Source: Gammaproteobacteria bacterium (lineage in GTDB: Bacteria > Pseudomonadota > Gammaproteobacteria > Burkholderiales > Burkholderiaceae_C). From it: a stretch of DNA of 64,000 nt. Where the stretch lies: assembly GCA_018828125.1 (NCBI GenBank), contig JAHJWB010000022.1, forward strand, positions 186,001-250,000. The letters are read 5' to 3'. How positions within the stretch are numbered: position 1 is the first letter of the stretch; every line of letters starts with the position of its first letter. Shown here piece after piece: positions 16,637 through 28,344 of the stretch. Below the pieces are notes generated by a model. It made no database searches and was not told the origin of the DNA. It worked only from the letters and a program-made list of their open reading frames with translations. Position numbers and translations under genes: made by a program.

Positions 16637-17614
16637 ATGCGCCGCCGCAGCACCTTGCGCATTGCTGCGGCTGGCTTGACCGGGGCGCTACTGCCAGGAT
16701 TGCACGCGCAGCCCGCCGCGTTCCCCGCCAAGGCGCTGCGCATCGTCGTGCCCTTTGCTGCGGGTGGCGTGGGCGACCTCACGGCGCGGGCAGTGGCCAC
16801 GGGTCTGGCCGGGCGTCTGGGCCAGCCAGTGGTCATCGACAACCGACCTGGCGCCGGAGGCGTGGTGGCCGCAGATACCGTGGCGCGTGCCGAGCCAGAC
16901 GGGCACACGCTGTTCCTCATGTCCAATGGCACGGCGGTGACGGCAGGTCTTTTCAAAACGCTGCCGTACGACACCCTGGCCGATTTCACGCCCATCAGCA
17001 CGCTCGGCACTTTCGACATCGCCGTGCTGGTGCCTGCCGATTCGCCTCACCGCACGCTGGCCCAACTGCTCGCGCATGCGCGTGCCCATCCAGGCCAGCT
17101 CAATATCGGCAGCATCAACATGGGCAGCACGCAGCACCTCGCGGCGGAGCTGTTCAAAAGCAGTGCGGCCATCGACGCGCAGGTGGTGCCGTTCAACGGC
17201 ACGCCGGCCCTCATCACGGCGCTGCGGGGGCGCCAGGTCGATGCGGGCGTCGAGACCCTGGGCCCTGCGTTGCCGCAGGTGCGCGCCGGGGCGCTGCGGG
17301 TACTGGCGGTGACGGGCGAGCAGCGTTCTGCCGTTTTGCCCGATGTGCCCACGGCGGTGGAATCGGGTGTTCAGGGCTTTGTGGCGTCGTCGTGGAATGC
17401 GCTGGCCGTGCCCGCACACACGCCGCGCCCGGTGGTCGACCGGCTGCAGCGCGAGTTGGTGGCCGTGCTGGCGATACCCACCGTGCAACAGCAACTGCGC
17501 ACACTCAATGTGGAGCCGCGCGCGTCAACATCCCAGCAGGCTGCAGCCTTGCTCAAGGCCGACATCGAACGCTGGCGCACGGTGATTGAGCGCGCAGGCA
17601 TTCCCAGGCAGTGA
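16637..17614 (+). CDS. Bug-family (TctC-like) substrate-binding protein, orphan
   Basis: 325 residues. The N terminus has an arginine-rich export signal (RRRSTLR then a hydrophobic run ending in AQPA) that could be Tat- or Sec-dependent. The mature protein follows the Bug pattern (LRIVVPFAAGGVGDLTARAVA; VIDNRPGAGGVVAAD; GSINMGSTQHLAAELFK). Bug proteins capture carboxylates and either feed a TctAB permease or act in sensing. No tctA or tctB is seen here, and the gene abuts the TRAP large permease. Bug orphans are expanded in Burkholderiales and the ligand is unknown. Confidence 0.88.
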   Translation: MRRRSTLRIAAAGLTGALLPGLHAQPAAFPAKALRIVVPFAAGGVGDLTARAVATGLAGRLGQPVVIDNRPGAGGVVAADTVARAEPDGHTLFLMSNGTAVTAGLFKTLPYDTLADFTPISTLGTFDIAVLVPADSPHRTLAQLLAHARAHPGQLNIGSINMGSTQHLAAELFKSSAAIDAQVVPFNGTPALITALRGRQVDAGVETLGPALPQVRAGALRVLAVTGEQRSAVLPDVPTAVESGVQGFVASSWNALAVPAHTPRPVVDRLQRELVAVLAIPTVQQQLRTLNVEPRASTSQQAAALLKADIERWRTVIERAGIPRQ

Positions 17615-17668
17615 CACGGCGGATGCGGCGGGGGCTCGGCTGTCGTCAGCCAGGCGTACCACAGCCCG

Positions 17669-18610
17669 CTAGTACAACGCCTGCAGCGTGGTGCGGATCA
17701 GCTCCGCCATGGCCTGCTGCGTGAGCGTCGCCGGGCGCTGCGAACTCACCGCCAGAAAGAGCTTGCTGCGCAACCGGGTGCTGCCGTCATCCTCGCCGCT
17801 GCTGACACCTTGCAAAGGCCGGGTGCTGAACACCTCGGGCTTGCCCGACGTGGTGACCGCGTTCATCGGCAGCACCGCGCACCCCGCGCCATCGGCCACC
17901 AGGTCCAGGATGGCGGCCACGCCGTCGATCTCCAGGCTGATCTGCGGGCGCTTGCCGCGAACGGCTAGTTCCGACTCGACCAGCATGCGGATCGAGTTGG
18001 GACGGGTGGGGATCACCAGCGGAAACCGCGTCAGCTCGTCCAGCGACAGGGGCTCGCGCGCCAGCGCATCGGCTTCGGCGTCCGTCTGGCCTGCAGGACG
18101 ACGCTGCACCAGAAACAGGTCTTCCTCCAGCAACGCCGTGATCTCGATGCCCGGCGCAGGGGCGGTGTTGTACAGCAACGCAATGTCCAGCAGGCCGGTG
18201 GTCAGCGACTCGCGCATGGCCACCGACAGCCCTTCGCTGATGGCCAGTGCCGCGTCGGGCAGCTTGACCCGGAAAGCGCGGGTCAGCGGCACCGTCAGCA
18301 CCTTGGCAATGCTTGGCGGCAACCCAATGGCCACACGGCCAGCCAAGCCGCCACGCACCCGGCCCAGCTCTTCGCGGGCGCGTTCCACCTGGTGCAGGAT
18401 GCCGCGGCCGTGCTCCAGCAGCAGCTTGCCTGCCTCGGTCGGCGTGGCGCCCCGGCCGTTGCGCACCAGCAGGTTCTGGCGCAACTCCACCTCCAGCAGG
18501 CGCACCTGGCGGCTCAGGGCGGGCTGGGCAATGTCCAGCACCACCGAAGCCCGGGTAAAGCTACCCAGTTCGGCCACGCGCACAAAGTATTCGATCTGCT
18601 TGAGGTCCAT
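17669..18610 (-). CDS. LysR-family transcriptional regulator of the protocatechuate operon
   Basis: 313 residues from ATG 18610, chosen because MDLKQIEYFVRVAELGSFTR is the canonical LysR N terminus; in-frame codons reach 18715 but lie before the fold. The helix-turn-helix covers about 18-37 (SFTRASVVLDIAQPALSRQV) and the rest is the periplasmic-binding-like effector domain. It is transcribed divergently from the protocatechuate 4,5-cleavage operon, the normal arrangement for its activator. A protocatechuate-pathway effector is inferred. Confidence 0.87.
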   Translation of the reverse strand: MDLKQIEYFVRVAELGSFTRASVVLDIAQPALSRQVRLLEVELRQNLLVRNGRGATPTEAGKLLLEHGRGILHQVERAREELGRVRGGLAGRVAIGLPPSIAKVLTVPLTRAFRVKLPDAALAISEGLSVAMRESLTTGLLDIALLYNTAPAPGIEITALLEEDLFLVQRRPAGQTDAEADALAREPLSLDELTRFPLVIPTRPNSIRMLVESELAVRGKRPQISLEIDGVAAILDLVADGAGCAVLPMNAVTTSGKPEVFSTRPLQGVSSGEDDGSTRLRSKLFLAVSSQRPATLTQQAMAELIRTTLQALY

Positions 18611-18782
18611 GGGAATGTTCTCTGCTATTTGCAATAGCTCCAAGTCGACGATCACGGAATGATATATCTGGTAGTGCGGGTGCCGCCTTCTGGTTTGGCC
18701 CGCTGCTGACCACAATCAGTGGGATGGAATCGACCATAAGCAACGACGGGCCGCGCAGAGCCCTGCTGGAGACAAGCACACC
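18611..18782. promoter_or_regulatory. LysR / pmd operon divergent promoter region
   Basis: 172 bases between divergent starts. It has an AT-rich GATATATC-like patch (about 18660-18668) that could be a LysR contact or -10 region. No unambiguous T-N11-A box can be singled out by eye. Confidence 0.45.
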
Positions 18783-19475
18783 ATGACAACCGCTCCCCTT
18801 CGTGGCATCTCATCGATGGCCACGCGCCAGGTGCTGGCTGACCTGGTGGCCGGTTTCGCGCAGCAGACAGGCCTGCAGGCCGCCATCGAGTCGGTGGGTG
18901 GCGTGGATGCGGCCAAGCGCGTGGCAGCGGGTGAGGTGTTTGACGTCGTCATCCTCGCGTCCGACGCCATCGACAAGCTCATGGCGGCCGGCCACCTGCT
19001 GCCCGGCAGCAAGGTGGACTGGGTGCACTCGGGCGTGGCCGTAGCCGTGCCCGTGGGCGCGCCGCTGCCCGACATCAGTACCGAAGACGCGGTGCGCAAC
19101 GCGGTGCTGGCCGCGCCCAGCATCAGCCTGTCCACCGGCCCCAGCGGGGTGGCCATTGCCCAGTTGTTTGAGCGCTGGGGCATTGCCGAGAAGATCGCCT
19201 CGCGCATGGTGCAGGCGCCGCCCGGCGTGCCTGTGGGCTCGCTGGTGGCCAAGGGCGAGGTGGCGTTGGGCTTTCAGCAACTGAGCGAGCTGCTGCATGT
19301 GCAGGGCATCCAGATCGTGGGCCCGCTGCCACCGGCCATCCAGATCACCACCACGTTTTCAGCAGGCGTCGGCGCGCAGTCACAGCAGGTGGACGCAGCG
19401 CGCGCGCTGTTGGCCCACCTGGCGTCTCCCGCAGCCGCTGACGCGAAGCAAAAACAAGGCATGACCCCTGCCTGA
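18783..19475 (+). CDS. ModA-like substrate-binding-fold protein without signal peptide
   Basis: 230 residues. The sequence resembles molybdate-type periplasmic binding proteins (GEVFDVVILASDAIDKL; SLSTGPSGVAIAQLFERWG; GEVALGFQQLSELL), but the N terminus (MTTAPLRGISSMATRQ) has no export signal, so it is predicted cytoplasmic. It is the first gene of the protocatechuate meta-cleavage operon, 36 bases before the oxalomesaconate hydratase gene. Its role is unknown. Homologous genes recur in aromatic clusters, so a catalytic or ligand-sensing role in the pathway is possible but unproven. Confidence 0.7.
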   Translation: MTTAPLRGISSMATRQVLADLVAGFAQQTGLQAAIESVGGVDAAKRVAAGEVFDVVILASDAIDKLMAAGHLLPGSKVDWVHSGVAVAVPVGAPLPDISTEDAVRNAVLAAPSISLSTGPSGVAIAQLFERWGIAEKIASRMVQAPPGVPVGSLVAKGEVALGFQQLSELLHVQGIQIVGPLPPAIQITTTFSAGVGAQSQQVDAARALLAHLASPAAADAKQKQGMTPA

Positions 19476-19511
19476 CCGATCACCACAAGACATCCCAGGA
19501 GCACCCCTCAC

Positions 19512-20546
19512 ATGAGCCTCATCATCGATTGCCACGGCCACTACACCACGGCCCCGAAGGCGCTGGAGAACTGGCGCAATGCGCAGATCGCCGGCATCAA
19601 AGACCCCGCAGCCATGCCCAAAGTGGCGGACCTGCACATCAGCGACGACGAGCTGCGCGAGTCCATCGAGACTAACCAGCTCAAGCTGATGAAAGAGCGC
19701 GGCAGCGACATCACGCTGTTCAGCCCGCGCGCCAGCTTCATGGCCCACCATATCGGCGACTTCCACGTGTCCAGCACCTGGGCCGCCATCTGCAACGAAC
19801 TCTGCTACCGCGTCTCCACCTTGTTCCCCGACCACTTCGTGCCAGTGGCCATGCTGCCGCAAAGCCCCGGTGTGGACCCGGCCACCTGCATCCCCGAGCT
19901 GGAAAAGTGCGTGAAGGAATACGGCGCCGTGGGCATCAACCTGAATCCCGACCCCTCGGGCGGCCACTGGACGAGCCCGCCCCTTACCGACAAGCACTGG
20001 TACCCCATCTACGAAAAGATGGTGGAGTACGACCTGCCCGCCATGATCCACGTGAGCACCAGCTGCAACGCGTGTTTTCACACCACCGGCGCGCACTACC
20101 TGAATGCCGACACAACTGCCTTCATGCAGCTCATCCAGGGTGACCTGTTCAAGGACTTCCCCACGCTCAAGTTCTTGATCCCGCACGGCGGCGGCGCGGT
20201 GCCTTACCACTGGGGCCGCTTCCGTGGGCTGGCGCAAGAGATGAAGAAGCCGCTGCTCGATGAGCACCTGATGAACAACGTGTACTTCGACACCTGCGTG
20301 TACCACCAGCCTGGCATCGATCTGCTGAACACCGTGATCCCGGTGAAGAACGTGCTGTTTGCCAGCGAAATGATCGGCGCGGTGCGGGGCATTGACCCCA
20401 CCACCGGCAACTATTACGACGACACCAAGCGCTACATCGAGGCCTCCACCATCCTGAGTGCCGAAGACAAGCACCAGATCTACGAAGCCAACACGCGCCG
20501 CGTGTTCTCCCGACTCGATTCACGCCTGAAGGCAAAGGGGCTCTGA
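19512..20546 (+). CDS. pmdE: 4-oxalomesaconate hydratase (LigJ/PmdE type)
   Basis: 344 residues, the length of LigJ. This amidohydrolase-superfamily enzyme hydrates 4-oxalomesaconate to 4-carboxy-4-hydroxy-2-oxoadipate. Metal-site features include DCHGHY (His8, His10), the central AMIHVS and [16 protein letters not shown], and [12 protein letters not shown] with the late acidic ligand. It is preceded by a GGAG site and followed after one base by the aldolase gene, which uses its product. The pmd name follows Comamonas usage. Confidence 0.92.
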   Translation: MSLIIDCHGHYTTAPKALENWRNAQIAGIKDPAAMPKVADLHISDDELRESIETNQLKLMKERGSDITLFSPRASFMAHHIGDFHVSSTWAAICNELCYRVSTLFPDHFVPVAMLPQSPGVDPATCIPELEKCVKEYGAVGINLNPDPSGGHWTSPPLTDKHWYPIYEKMVEYDLPAMIHVSTSCNACFHTTGAHYLNADTTAFMQLIQGDLFKDFPTLKFLIPHGGGAVPYHWGRFRGLAQEMKKPLLDEHLMNNVYFDTCVYHQPGIDLLNTVIPVKNVLFASEMIGAVRGIDPTTGNYYDDTKRYIEASTILSAEDKHQIYEANTRRVFSRLDSRLKAKGL

Positions 20547-20547
20547 C

Positions 20548-21231
20548 ATGTTTGAACTAGGCGTTGTCTACCGCAACATTACCCGCGCCGACCGCGCAGC
20601 TGCCGACGGCCTGGCGGCCCTCGGCTCGGCCACCGTGCACGAGGCTATGGGCCGCGTGGGCCTGCTCAAGCCCTACGTGCGCCCCATCTACAGCGGCCAG
20701 CAGGTCAGCGGCACGGCCGTTACCGTGCTGCTGCAGCCTGGCGACAACTGGATGATGCATGTGGCGGCGGAGCAGATTCAGCCCGGCGACATCGTGGTGG
20801 CGGCTGTCACCTCGGAGTGCACCGACGGCTACTTTGGCGACCTGCTGGCCACCAGCTTCCAGGCCCGTGGTGCGCGCGCCCTCATCATCGATGCCGGTGT
20901 GCGCGACGTGAAGACGCTGCAGGAAATGAACTTCCCGGTGTGGAGCCGCGCGATCAGCAGCAAGGGCACCATCAAGGCCACGTTGGGCTCGGTCAATATC
21001 CCCGTGGTGTGCGCCGGTGCGCTGGTCACGCCGGGCGACGTGATCGTGGCCGACGACGATGGCGTGGTGTGTGTGCCCGCCGCCCGCGCGGCCGAGACGC
21101 TGGCCGCCGCGCAAAAGCGCGAGAGCTTTGAAGGCGAAAAGCGGGCCAAGCTGGCCAGCGGCGTGCTGGGCCTGGACATGTACAACATGCGCCCCGGCCT
21201 GGAGAAGGCGGGTCTCAAGTACATCGATTGA
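20548..21231 (+). CDS. pmdF: 4-carboxy-4-hydroxy-2-oxoadipate aldolase / oxaloacetate decarboxylase (LigK/PmdF type)
   Basis: 227 residues, typical of the RraA-like class II pyruvate aldolases LigK and PmdF. Substrate and metal residues are in [27 protein letters not shown], in particular the GDL, RG and GxRD elements, and in DDDGVVCVP. It cleaves CHA to pyruvate and oxaloacetate, the last step of the pathway. It starts one base after the hydratase stop and is followed by a dispersed repeat before the next gene. Confidence 0.92.
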   Translation: MFELGVVYRNITRADRAAADGLAALGSATVHEAMGRVGLLKPYVRPIYSGQQVSGTAVTVLLQPGDNWMMHVAAEQIQPGDIVVAAVTSECTDGYFGDLLATSFQARGARALIIDAGVRDVKTLQEMNFPVWSRAISSKGTIKATLGSVNIPVVCAGALVTPGDVIVADDDGVVCVPAARAAETLAAAQKRESFEGEKRAKLASGVLGLDMYNMRPGLEKAGLKYID

Positions 21232-21248
21232 TCGAAAAGTTTTAGCCT

Positions 21249-21296
21249 TTTTGGCCTCTAGCGCTTATTCCATAAGCGCTAGTAGCTATTTTTAAT
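21249..21296. repeat. Dispersed palindromic repeat, copy 3
   Basis: TTTTGGCCTCTAGCGCTTATTC then CATAAGCGCTAGTAGCTATT. It lies inside the operon between the aldolase and the PDC hydrolase genes, so it will be transcribed and could form a strong RNA hairpin. Confidence 0.9.
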
Positions 21297-21313
21297 ATAG
21301 CAACTGGTTGCCT

Positions 21314-23625
<2,312 letters not shown>

Positions 23626-23642
23626 GTTAAGGAACACTCACC

Positions 23643-24596
23643 ATGACCATCAAAGTCGCACTCGCAGGCGCTGGCGCCTTCGGCATCAAGCACCTGGACG
23701 GCATCCAAAACATCGACGGCGTTGAAGTCATCTCCCTCATCAGCCGCGACCTGGCCAAGACCCAGGAAGTGGCTGACAAGTACGGCATAAAGCACGTCAC
23801 CACTGACCTGGCCGATGCCCTTGCCATCAAAGAGGTGGACGCCGTCATCCTGTGCACCCCCACGCAAATGCACGCCGAGCAGACCATCGCCTGCCTGAAA
23901 GCGGGCAAGCATGTGCAAGTGGAGATCCCGCTGGCCGACAGCTTGAAGGGAGCCGAAGACGTCGTAGCCATGCAAAAGCAGACCGGCTTGGTGGCGATGT
24001 GCGGCCACACGCGCCGCTTCAACCCCAGCCACCAGTACGTGCACCACAAGATCCAGGCGGGCGAGTTCAACATCCAGCAGATGGATGTGCAAACGTACTT
24101 CTTTCGCCGCACCAACACCAACGCGCTGGGCCAGGCGCGCAGCTGGACGGACCACCTGCTGTGGCACCACGCCGCCCACACCGTGGACCTATTTGCCTAC
24201 CAGGCCAACAGCCCGATCGTGCAGGCCAACGCCATTCAGGGCCCCATCCACCCCACGCTGGGCATTGCGATGGATATGAGCATCCAGCTCAAGGCCGCCA
24301 ACGGCGCCATCTGCACGTTGTCGTTGAGCTTCAACAACGACGGCCCGCTGGGCACGTACTTCCGCTACATCGGCGACACCGCCACGTACCTCGCGCGCTA
24401 TGACGACCTGTTTAACGGCAAGGACGAGAAGATCGACGTGAGCCAGGTGGACGTGTCGATGAACGGCATCGAGTTGCAAGACCGCGAGTTCTTCGCCGCC
24501 ATCCAGGAAGGCCGCGAACCCAACGCCAGCGTGGGCCGGGTGTTGGCGTGCTACCAGGTGCTGCATCAGTTGGAGCAGCAGCTGAACGCTGCCTGA
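23643..24596 (+). CDS. pmdC: 4-carboxy-2-hydroxymuconate-6-semialdehyde dehydrogenase (LigC/PmdC type)
   Basis: 317 residues of the Gfo/Idh/MocA family. The NADP-binding motif is AGAGAFGIKHLDG near the N terminus and the EIPLADS segment holds the conserved active-site region; GHTRRFNPSHQYVH and WHHAAHTVDLFAY are diagnostic of LigC-like enzymes. It oxidises the hemiacetal of the ring-cleavage product to 2-pyrone-4,6-dicarboxylate, the substrate of the hydrolase two genes upstream. It is the last gene of the operon, followed by a dispersed repeat. Confidence 0.92.
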   Translation: MTIKVALAGAGAFGIKHLDGIQNIDGVEVISLISRDLAKTQEVADKYGIKHVTTDLADALAIKEVDAVILCTPTQMHAEQTIACLKAGKHVQVEIPLADSLKGAEDVVAMQKQTGLVAMCGHTRRFNPSHQYVHHKIQAGEFNIQQMDVQTYFFRRTNTNALGQARSWTDHLLWHHAAHTVDLFAYQANSPIVQANAIQGPIHPTLGIAMDMSIQLKAANGAICTLSLSFNNDGPLGTYFRYIGDTATYLARYDDLFNGKDEKIDVSQVDVSMNGIELQDREFFAAIQEGREPNASVGRVLACYQVLHQLEQQLNAA

Positions 24597-24606
24597 ATGC
24601 AGGAAG

Positions 24607-24653
24607 AATTGGCCGCTAGCGCTTATCCAATAAGCGCTGGTAGCTATCAATTT
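24607..24653. repeat. Dispersed palindromic repeat, copy 4
   Basis: AATTGGCCGCTAGCGCTTATCC then AATAAGCGCTGGTAGCTATC, 11 bases after the pmdC stop. No T-tract terminator is visible nearby, so its RNA hairpin may help end or protect the operon transcript. Confidence 0.9.
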
Positions 24654-24722
24654 GATATTGGTGGGATTCGTAAGCCCTCCGGAACTACGCCGTGTGCCCG
24701 ATGACTCGGGCTGCCGTGCAGC

Positions 24723-26039
24723 TCAACCAGCCGTTATGCGCTGCCCTGGCGCAATGGTGGGCGGCGCGGCGTTCAGTGTCTCAATGGCAAAGCCCGCCGC
24801 CGCCTTGTAGCGGGCCATGAAGCCCTCGCGCTCCTCGCGTGGCAGCACGTCGTCGATGTGGTCGAACACACCGCCGCAGCGCTCGTCCACCAGCGCCAGC
24901 AGGCCAAACGGGCCAGAGCCCCGGTTGCGCAGCACCAGCGCCGAGATGTCCTTGCACAGCTTGTCGTCGTAGGCGCGCAGCGCCTGCGGCCCCACACCAT
25001 GCGCAATGAGCTGTGCCCCCAGCACGCGCGCATCCACAATGGCCTGGCTGGCCCCGTTGGAGCCCACGGGGTACATCACGTGCGCCGCATCGCCCAGCAG
25101 CGCCACGCGGCCGTCCACCCAGGTGGGCACGGGGTCGCGGTCGATCATGGGGTACTCAAAAATGTCCGTGGCGCCGCGCAACATGGCGGGTACATCGAGC
25201 CAGCTGTAGTTCCAGCCATCGAAGTGGTGGCTGAACTCCTCCAGCGCCACGCGCCGGTTCCAGTCGCCCTGCTGCCAGCCGCCCTGGTTGTCCACCGTGA
25301 TCTCGGCGATCCAGTTGATGGTGGCCAGGCCTGTGACCGGGTCGGGTGGCGTGATGGGGTAGAACACCACACGGTGCCGCTGTGACCCCACACCCACGAA
25401 CGAAGCGCCCGACCGCACCGGCACCCCCGGCGTGGTGCCCCGCCACATGATGGCGCCGCCCCACTGAATGGGCGGCTGCGTGGGGTGCATCTGCGCCCGC
25501 ACGGCCGAGTGCAAGCCATCGGCAGCAATCAGCAGCGAGCCCGCCACTTCGCGTTGCGTGCCGTCGCGCGTTTCGACGAGTGCAGTCACGCCCTCAGCGT
25601 CCTGCCGGTAGCCCACCACACGCTGGCCCAACTGCACGGCATCGTCGCCCAAACGGGCTTTGACGGCGTGGTAGAGCATCATCTGCAGTTGCCCCCGGTG
25701 CACCGAATACTGCGGCCAGTGGTAGCCCGCCTCCAGCCCGCGCGGCTCAGCATACACCTCGTTCCCGTTGCGACCCACCAGCGCCCATTCGCGCGCTTGC
25801 AGGCCAATGGTGTCCAGCACCTCGTTGCCAAACCCCAAGTCGTGCAGCTCCCGCACGGCGTTGGGCTGCAGGTTGATGCCCACGCCCAGCGGCTGCAGCT
25901 CTGGCACCGATTCAAAGACGATACAGGGCACGCCGATCTGGTGCAGGGTGAGGGCCGTGGCCATGCCACCGATGCCGCCGCCGGCAATCAGCATGGGGCG
26001 GGGAGAAGATGTGTGGGGGGTAGTAGGTGCGCCGGACAT
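24723..26039 (-). CDS. PhzS-like FAD-dependent monooxygenase
   Basis: 438 residues from ATG 26039, just before the dinucleotide-binding motif AGGGIGGMATAL. A second FAD motif is GDAAHVMYPVGSNGASQAI, and MWRGTTPG and SVHRGQLQMMLY are shared with the flavin-dependent oxidoreductase subgroup that includes 5-methylphenazine-1-carboxylate 1-monooxygenase (PhzS). It likely hydroxylates an aromatic acid with NAD(P)H and oxygen. The substrate is unknown; closeness to the protocatechuate operon, on the opposite strand, suggests a hydroxybenzoate-like compound, but no phenazine genes are present. Confidence 0.82.
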   Translation of the reverse strand: MSGAPTTPHTSSPRPMLIAGGGIGGMATALTLHQIGVPCIVFESVPELQPLGVGINLQPNAVRELHDLGFGNEVLDTIGLQAREWALVGRNGNEVYAEPRGLEAGYHWPQYSVHRGQLQMMLYHAVKARLGDDAVQLGQRVVGYRQDAEGVTALVETRDGTQREVAGSLLIAADGLHSAVRAQMHPTQPPIQWGGAIMWRGTTPGVPVRSGASFVGVGSQRHRVVFYPITPPDPVTGLATINWIAEITVDNQGGWQQGDWNRRVALEEFSHHFDGWNYSWLDVPAMLRGATDIFEYPMIDRDPVPTWVDGRVALLGDAAHVMYPVGSNGASQAIVDARVLGAQLIAHGVGPQALRAYDDKLCKDISALVLRNRGSGPFGLLALVDERCGGVFDHIDDVLPREEREGFMARYKAAAGFAIETLNAAPPTIAPGQRITAG

Positions 26040-26279
26040 GCCAGGATTGTCCACGCAACGTCCGGAGGGGCTGGCGTTTTTTGATGCCATTCGAGACGCA
26101 GTGGCGACTGGTACCACCAGACTGTTGTTGTGGCCTTCGCGGACCGCTGCACCTTTTGGCAATCAGCCTCAGTCCCGTGGGACATAAAATGCGCTCTCGC
26201 GGCCACTTGCCACGCGCCCTGCATCCCCCTGCCCGTGCTGGCCAGGTGCCACGCCCCAGCCCCACTCCAAACACCCTCT
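26040..26279. other. Divergent intergenic region, monooxygenase / small hypothetical gene
   Basis: 240 bases. It must contain the monooxygenase promoter. I see no palindromic operator, terminator or adjacent regulator gene. Confidence 0.35.
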
Positions 26280-26525
26280 ATGCCCGCGACCGAAATCACA
26301 GTGACTGCCGCAGGCAAATTGGCAGGCCTCGACATGCTGATCCCCACGGGGCAAGAGGGCGCTTACTTTGCGCACATCCAGGAGTGGCTCACCGCCAAAC
26401 AGCAGGCGAAAAAGGCCGTGCGGGATGTCAGCACGCAGGTGCTGGTCAAAGGCATCAAGCAGTGGGCAGCCTTCCAGGAGAAGTCGGGCGCCAAGAAGAC
26501 GCTGACCGTTTTCAAGATTACCTAG
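26280..26525 (+). CDS. Small conserved-type hypothetical protein
   Basis: 81 residues (MPATEITVTAAGKLAGLDML...) with a basic C terminus (EKSGAKKTLTVFKIT). There is no signal peptide, membrane segment or known motif. The predicted pattern is short strand, helix (AYFAHIQEWLTAKQQAKKAVRD), helix, strand. Lys-rich composition could suit nucleic-acid contact, but this is speculation. The start is the first ATG with a coding-like sequence; a longer in-frame extension to 26130 has no ribosome-binding site. Function unknown. Confidence 0.5.
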   Translation: MPATEITVTAAGKLAGLDMLIPTGQEGAYFAHIQEWLTAKQQAKKAVRDVSTQVLVKGIKQWAAFQEKSGAKKTLTVFKIT

Positions 26526-26665
26526 AGCTTCACCACACGGGATCACCGGGCTGTGTGCACCCGCTGGCTCCAGGGTTCCTCTGCACGAACTGAAACGTTG
26601 AGAGCCCGCGAGCGTCTTGAGACCCGGGTGTGCATGGCTACGGATGTTGTTCACAATGTTGTGGC

Positions 26666-27265
26666 ATGACTCCTCCCACATTCTTCGCCACGCCTGCAGC
26701 GTTCCGCCAGTGGCTGCAGGCGCACGCCGAGAGCGCGACTGAACTGATGGTGGGTTTCCACAAGGTAGCCTTCGGACAGCCTTGCATGACATGGTCGGAA
26801 TCGGTAGACGAAGCCCTGTGCTTTGGCTGGATCGATGGTGTGCGGCGGCGCATTGATGAGCACAACTATTCCATCCGATTCACGCCGCGCAAGCCGTCCT
26901 CCATCTGGAGCGCCGTCAACATCGCCAAGGTAGCGCAGTTGCAGGCGGCGGGCCGCATGACGCCTGCGGGGCTGGCGGCATTTGGCCATCGCCAGGCGCA
27001 CAAGTCTGCCGTGTATTCCCACGAACAGGCGGATGCGGCCGAGCTGCCGGGTCCCATGCTGCGCGCGTTTCAACGCAACCAAAATGCGTGGCGGTTCTTT
27101 CAGGAATCGACGCCACCCAGCTACCGCAAGAGCATGCTGCACTGGGTGACGTCTGCCAAACGCGATGCGACCCGCGAGGCGCGTTTGGCTGAGCTGATCG
27201 CTGCTTGCGCAGCTGGCAAGCGCGTTGAGCTGTGGGCCAAGCGCACCCCTGTCGCAAAGTCTTGA
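26666..27265 (+). CDS. YdeI/OmpD-associated family protein
   Basis: 199 residues from ATG 26666. The signature EALCFGWIDGVRRRIDEHNYSIRFTPRK is shared by the YdeI family, and the C terminus has the expected HWVTSAKRDATREARLAELI helix. Some YdeI proteins are linked to stress or antimicrobial-peptide resistance, but the molecular activity is unknown. It stands alone between a small hypothetical gene and an aldo/keto reductase. Confidence 0.8.
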   Translation: MTPPTFFATPAAFRQWLQAHAESATELMVGFHKVAFGQPCMTWSESVDEALCFGWIDGVRRRIDEHNYSIRFTPRKPSSIWSAVNIAKVAQLQAAGRMTPAGLAAFGHRQAHKSAVYSHEQADAAELPGPMLRAFQRNQNAWRFFQESTPPSYRKSMLHWVTSAKRDATREARLAELIAACAAGKRVELWAKRTPVAKS

Positions 27266-27324
27266 ATTCCGCATTCAAGTCCTAGCTACACGGCAGGTTG
27301 GCGTGCATGCCGTAAGCTCGTGCC

Positions 27325-28344
27325 ATGCAACAAAGAAACCTTGGACCTTTCTCCATCTCGGCCATCGGGCTGGGCTGCATGAACCTCTCGCATGCCTATG
27401 GCGCGCCCGTGTCGGCCGAGCAGGGCGAGCGCGTGCTGCTGGCCGCGCTGGACGCGGGCGTGACGCTGTTCGACACAGCCACGCTGTACGGCTTTGGCGC
27501 CAATGAAACGCTGGTCGGCCGTGTGATGAAGCCGCACCGCAGCCGCTTTACCCTGGCCAGCAAATGTGGTTTGCAGGGCGTGGACGTGAACGGTGACGGC
27601 AAGCTGGTGCGTGTGATTGATGGCCGCCCCGCCACGTTGCGCCAGACTTGCGAAGACAGCCTGCGCCGCCTGCAGACCGATGTGATTGACCTGTACTACC
27701 TGCACCGCTGGGACAAGAAGGTGCCCATTGAAGACAGCGTGGGCGCGCTGGCCGACCTGGTGCGTGCGGGCAAGATCCGCAGCATCGGTCTATCGGAGGT
27801 GTCGGCTGGCACATTGCGCAAGGCGCATGCGGTGCACCCCATTGCTGCGGTGCAGACCGAATATTCGCTGTGGACACGCAATCCCGAGATCGCGGTGCTG
27901 GACGCCTGCCGCGAGCTGGGCACGGCCTTTGTGGCCTTCAGCCCTGTGGCTCGGGGCTTCTTGTGTGGGGACTTGCGCGATGTGAGCACGCTGGACGCCA
28001 AGGACATCCGCCGCGCCATGCCGCGTTTTGCACCCGAGGCATATGCGGCCAATTTAAAGCTGCTCGACGGCTACCAGGCCATCGCGCGCGATGTGGGCTG
28101 CTCGCTCGCGCAGTTGGCGCTGGCATGGCTGCTGCACAAGGCCGAGCACATCATCCCCATCCCCGGCACGACGAGCGTGAAACACCTGCACGATGACCTG
28201 GGTGCCATGAACGTGTCGCTGGATGCAGCCATCCTGACGCGGTTGGATGTGCTGATCAACGAGCGCACCGTGGTTGGCGCCCGCTACACCGCACAGAGCG
28301 CCAGCGAAGTCGATACCGAAACGTTCGAAGACCGCGCGGCGTGA
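27325..28344 (+). CDS. Aldo/keto reductase
   Basis: 339 residues. It starts with the family pattern (LGPFSISAIGLGCMNLSH) and has the catalytic tetrad in FDTATLYG (Asp/Tyr), LASKCG (Lys) and YYLHRWD (His). The NADPH-phosphate site IPIPGTTSVKHLHDDLGA near the C terminus is well kept. It is an NADPH-dependent carbonyl reductase of unknown substrate, in the AKR11/13-like bacterial group. A strong hairpin overlaps its stop codon. Confidence 0.9.
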   Translation: MQQRNLGPFSISAIGLGCMNLSHAYGAPVSAEQGERVLLAALDAGVTLFDTATLYGFGANETLVGRVMKPHRSRFTLASKCGLQGVDVNGDGKLVRVIDGRPATLRQTCEDSLRRLQTDVIDLYYLHRWDKKVPIEDSVGALADLVRAGKIRSIGLSEVSAGTLRKAHAVHPIAAVQTEYSLWTRNPEIAVLDACRELGTAFVAFSPVARGFLCGDLRDVSTLDAKDIRRAMPRFAPEAYAANLKLLDGYQAIARDVGCSLAQLALAWLLHKAEHIIPIPGTTSVKHLHDDLGAMNVSLDAAILTRLDVLINERTVVGARYTAQSASEVDTETFEDRAA

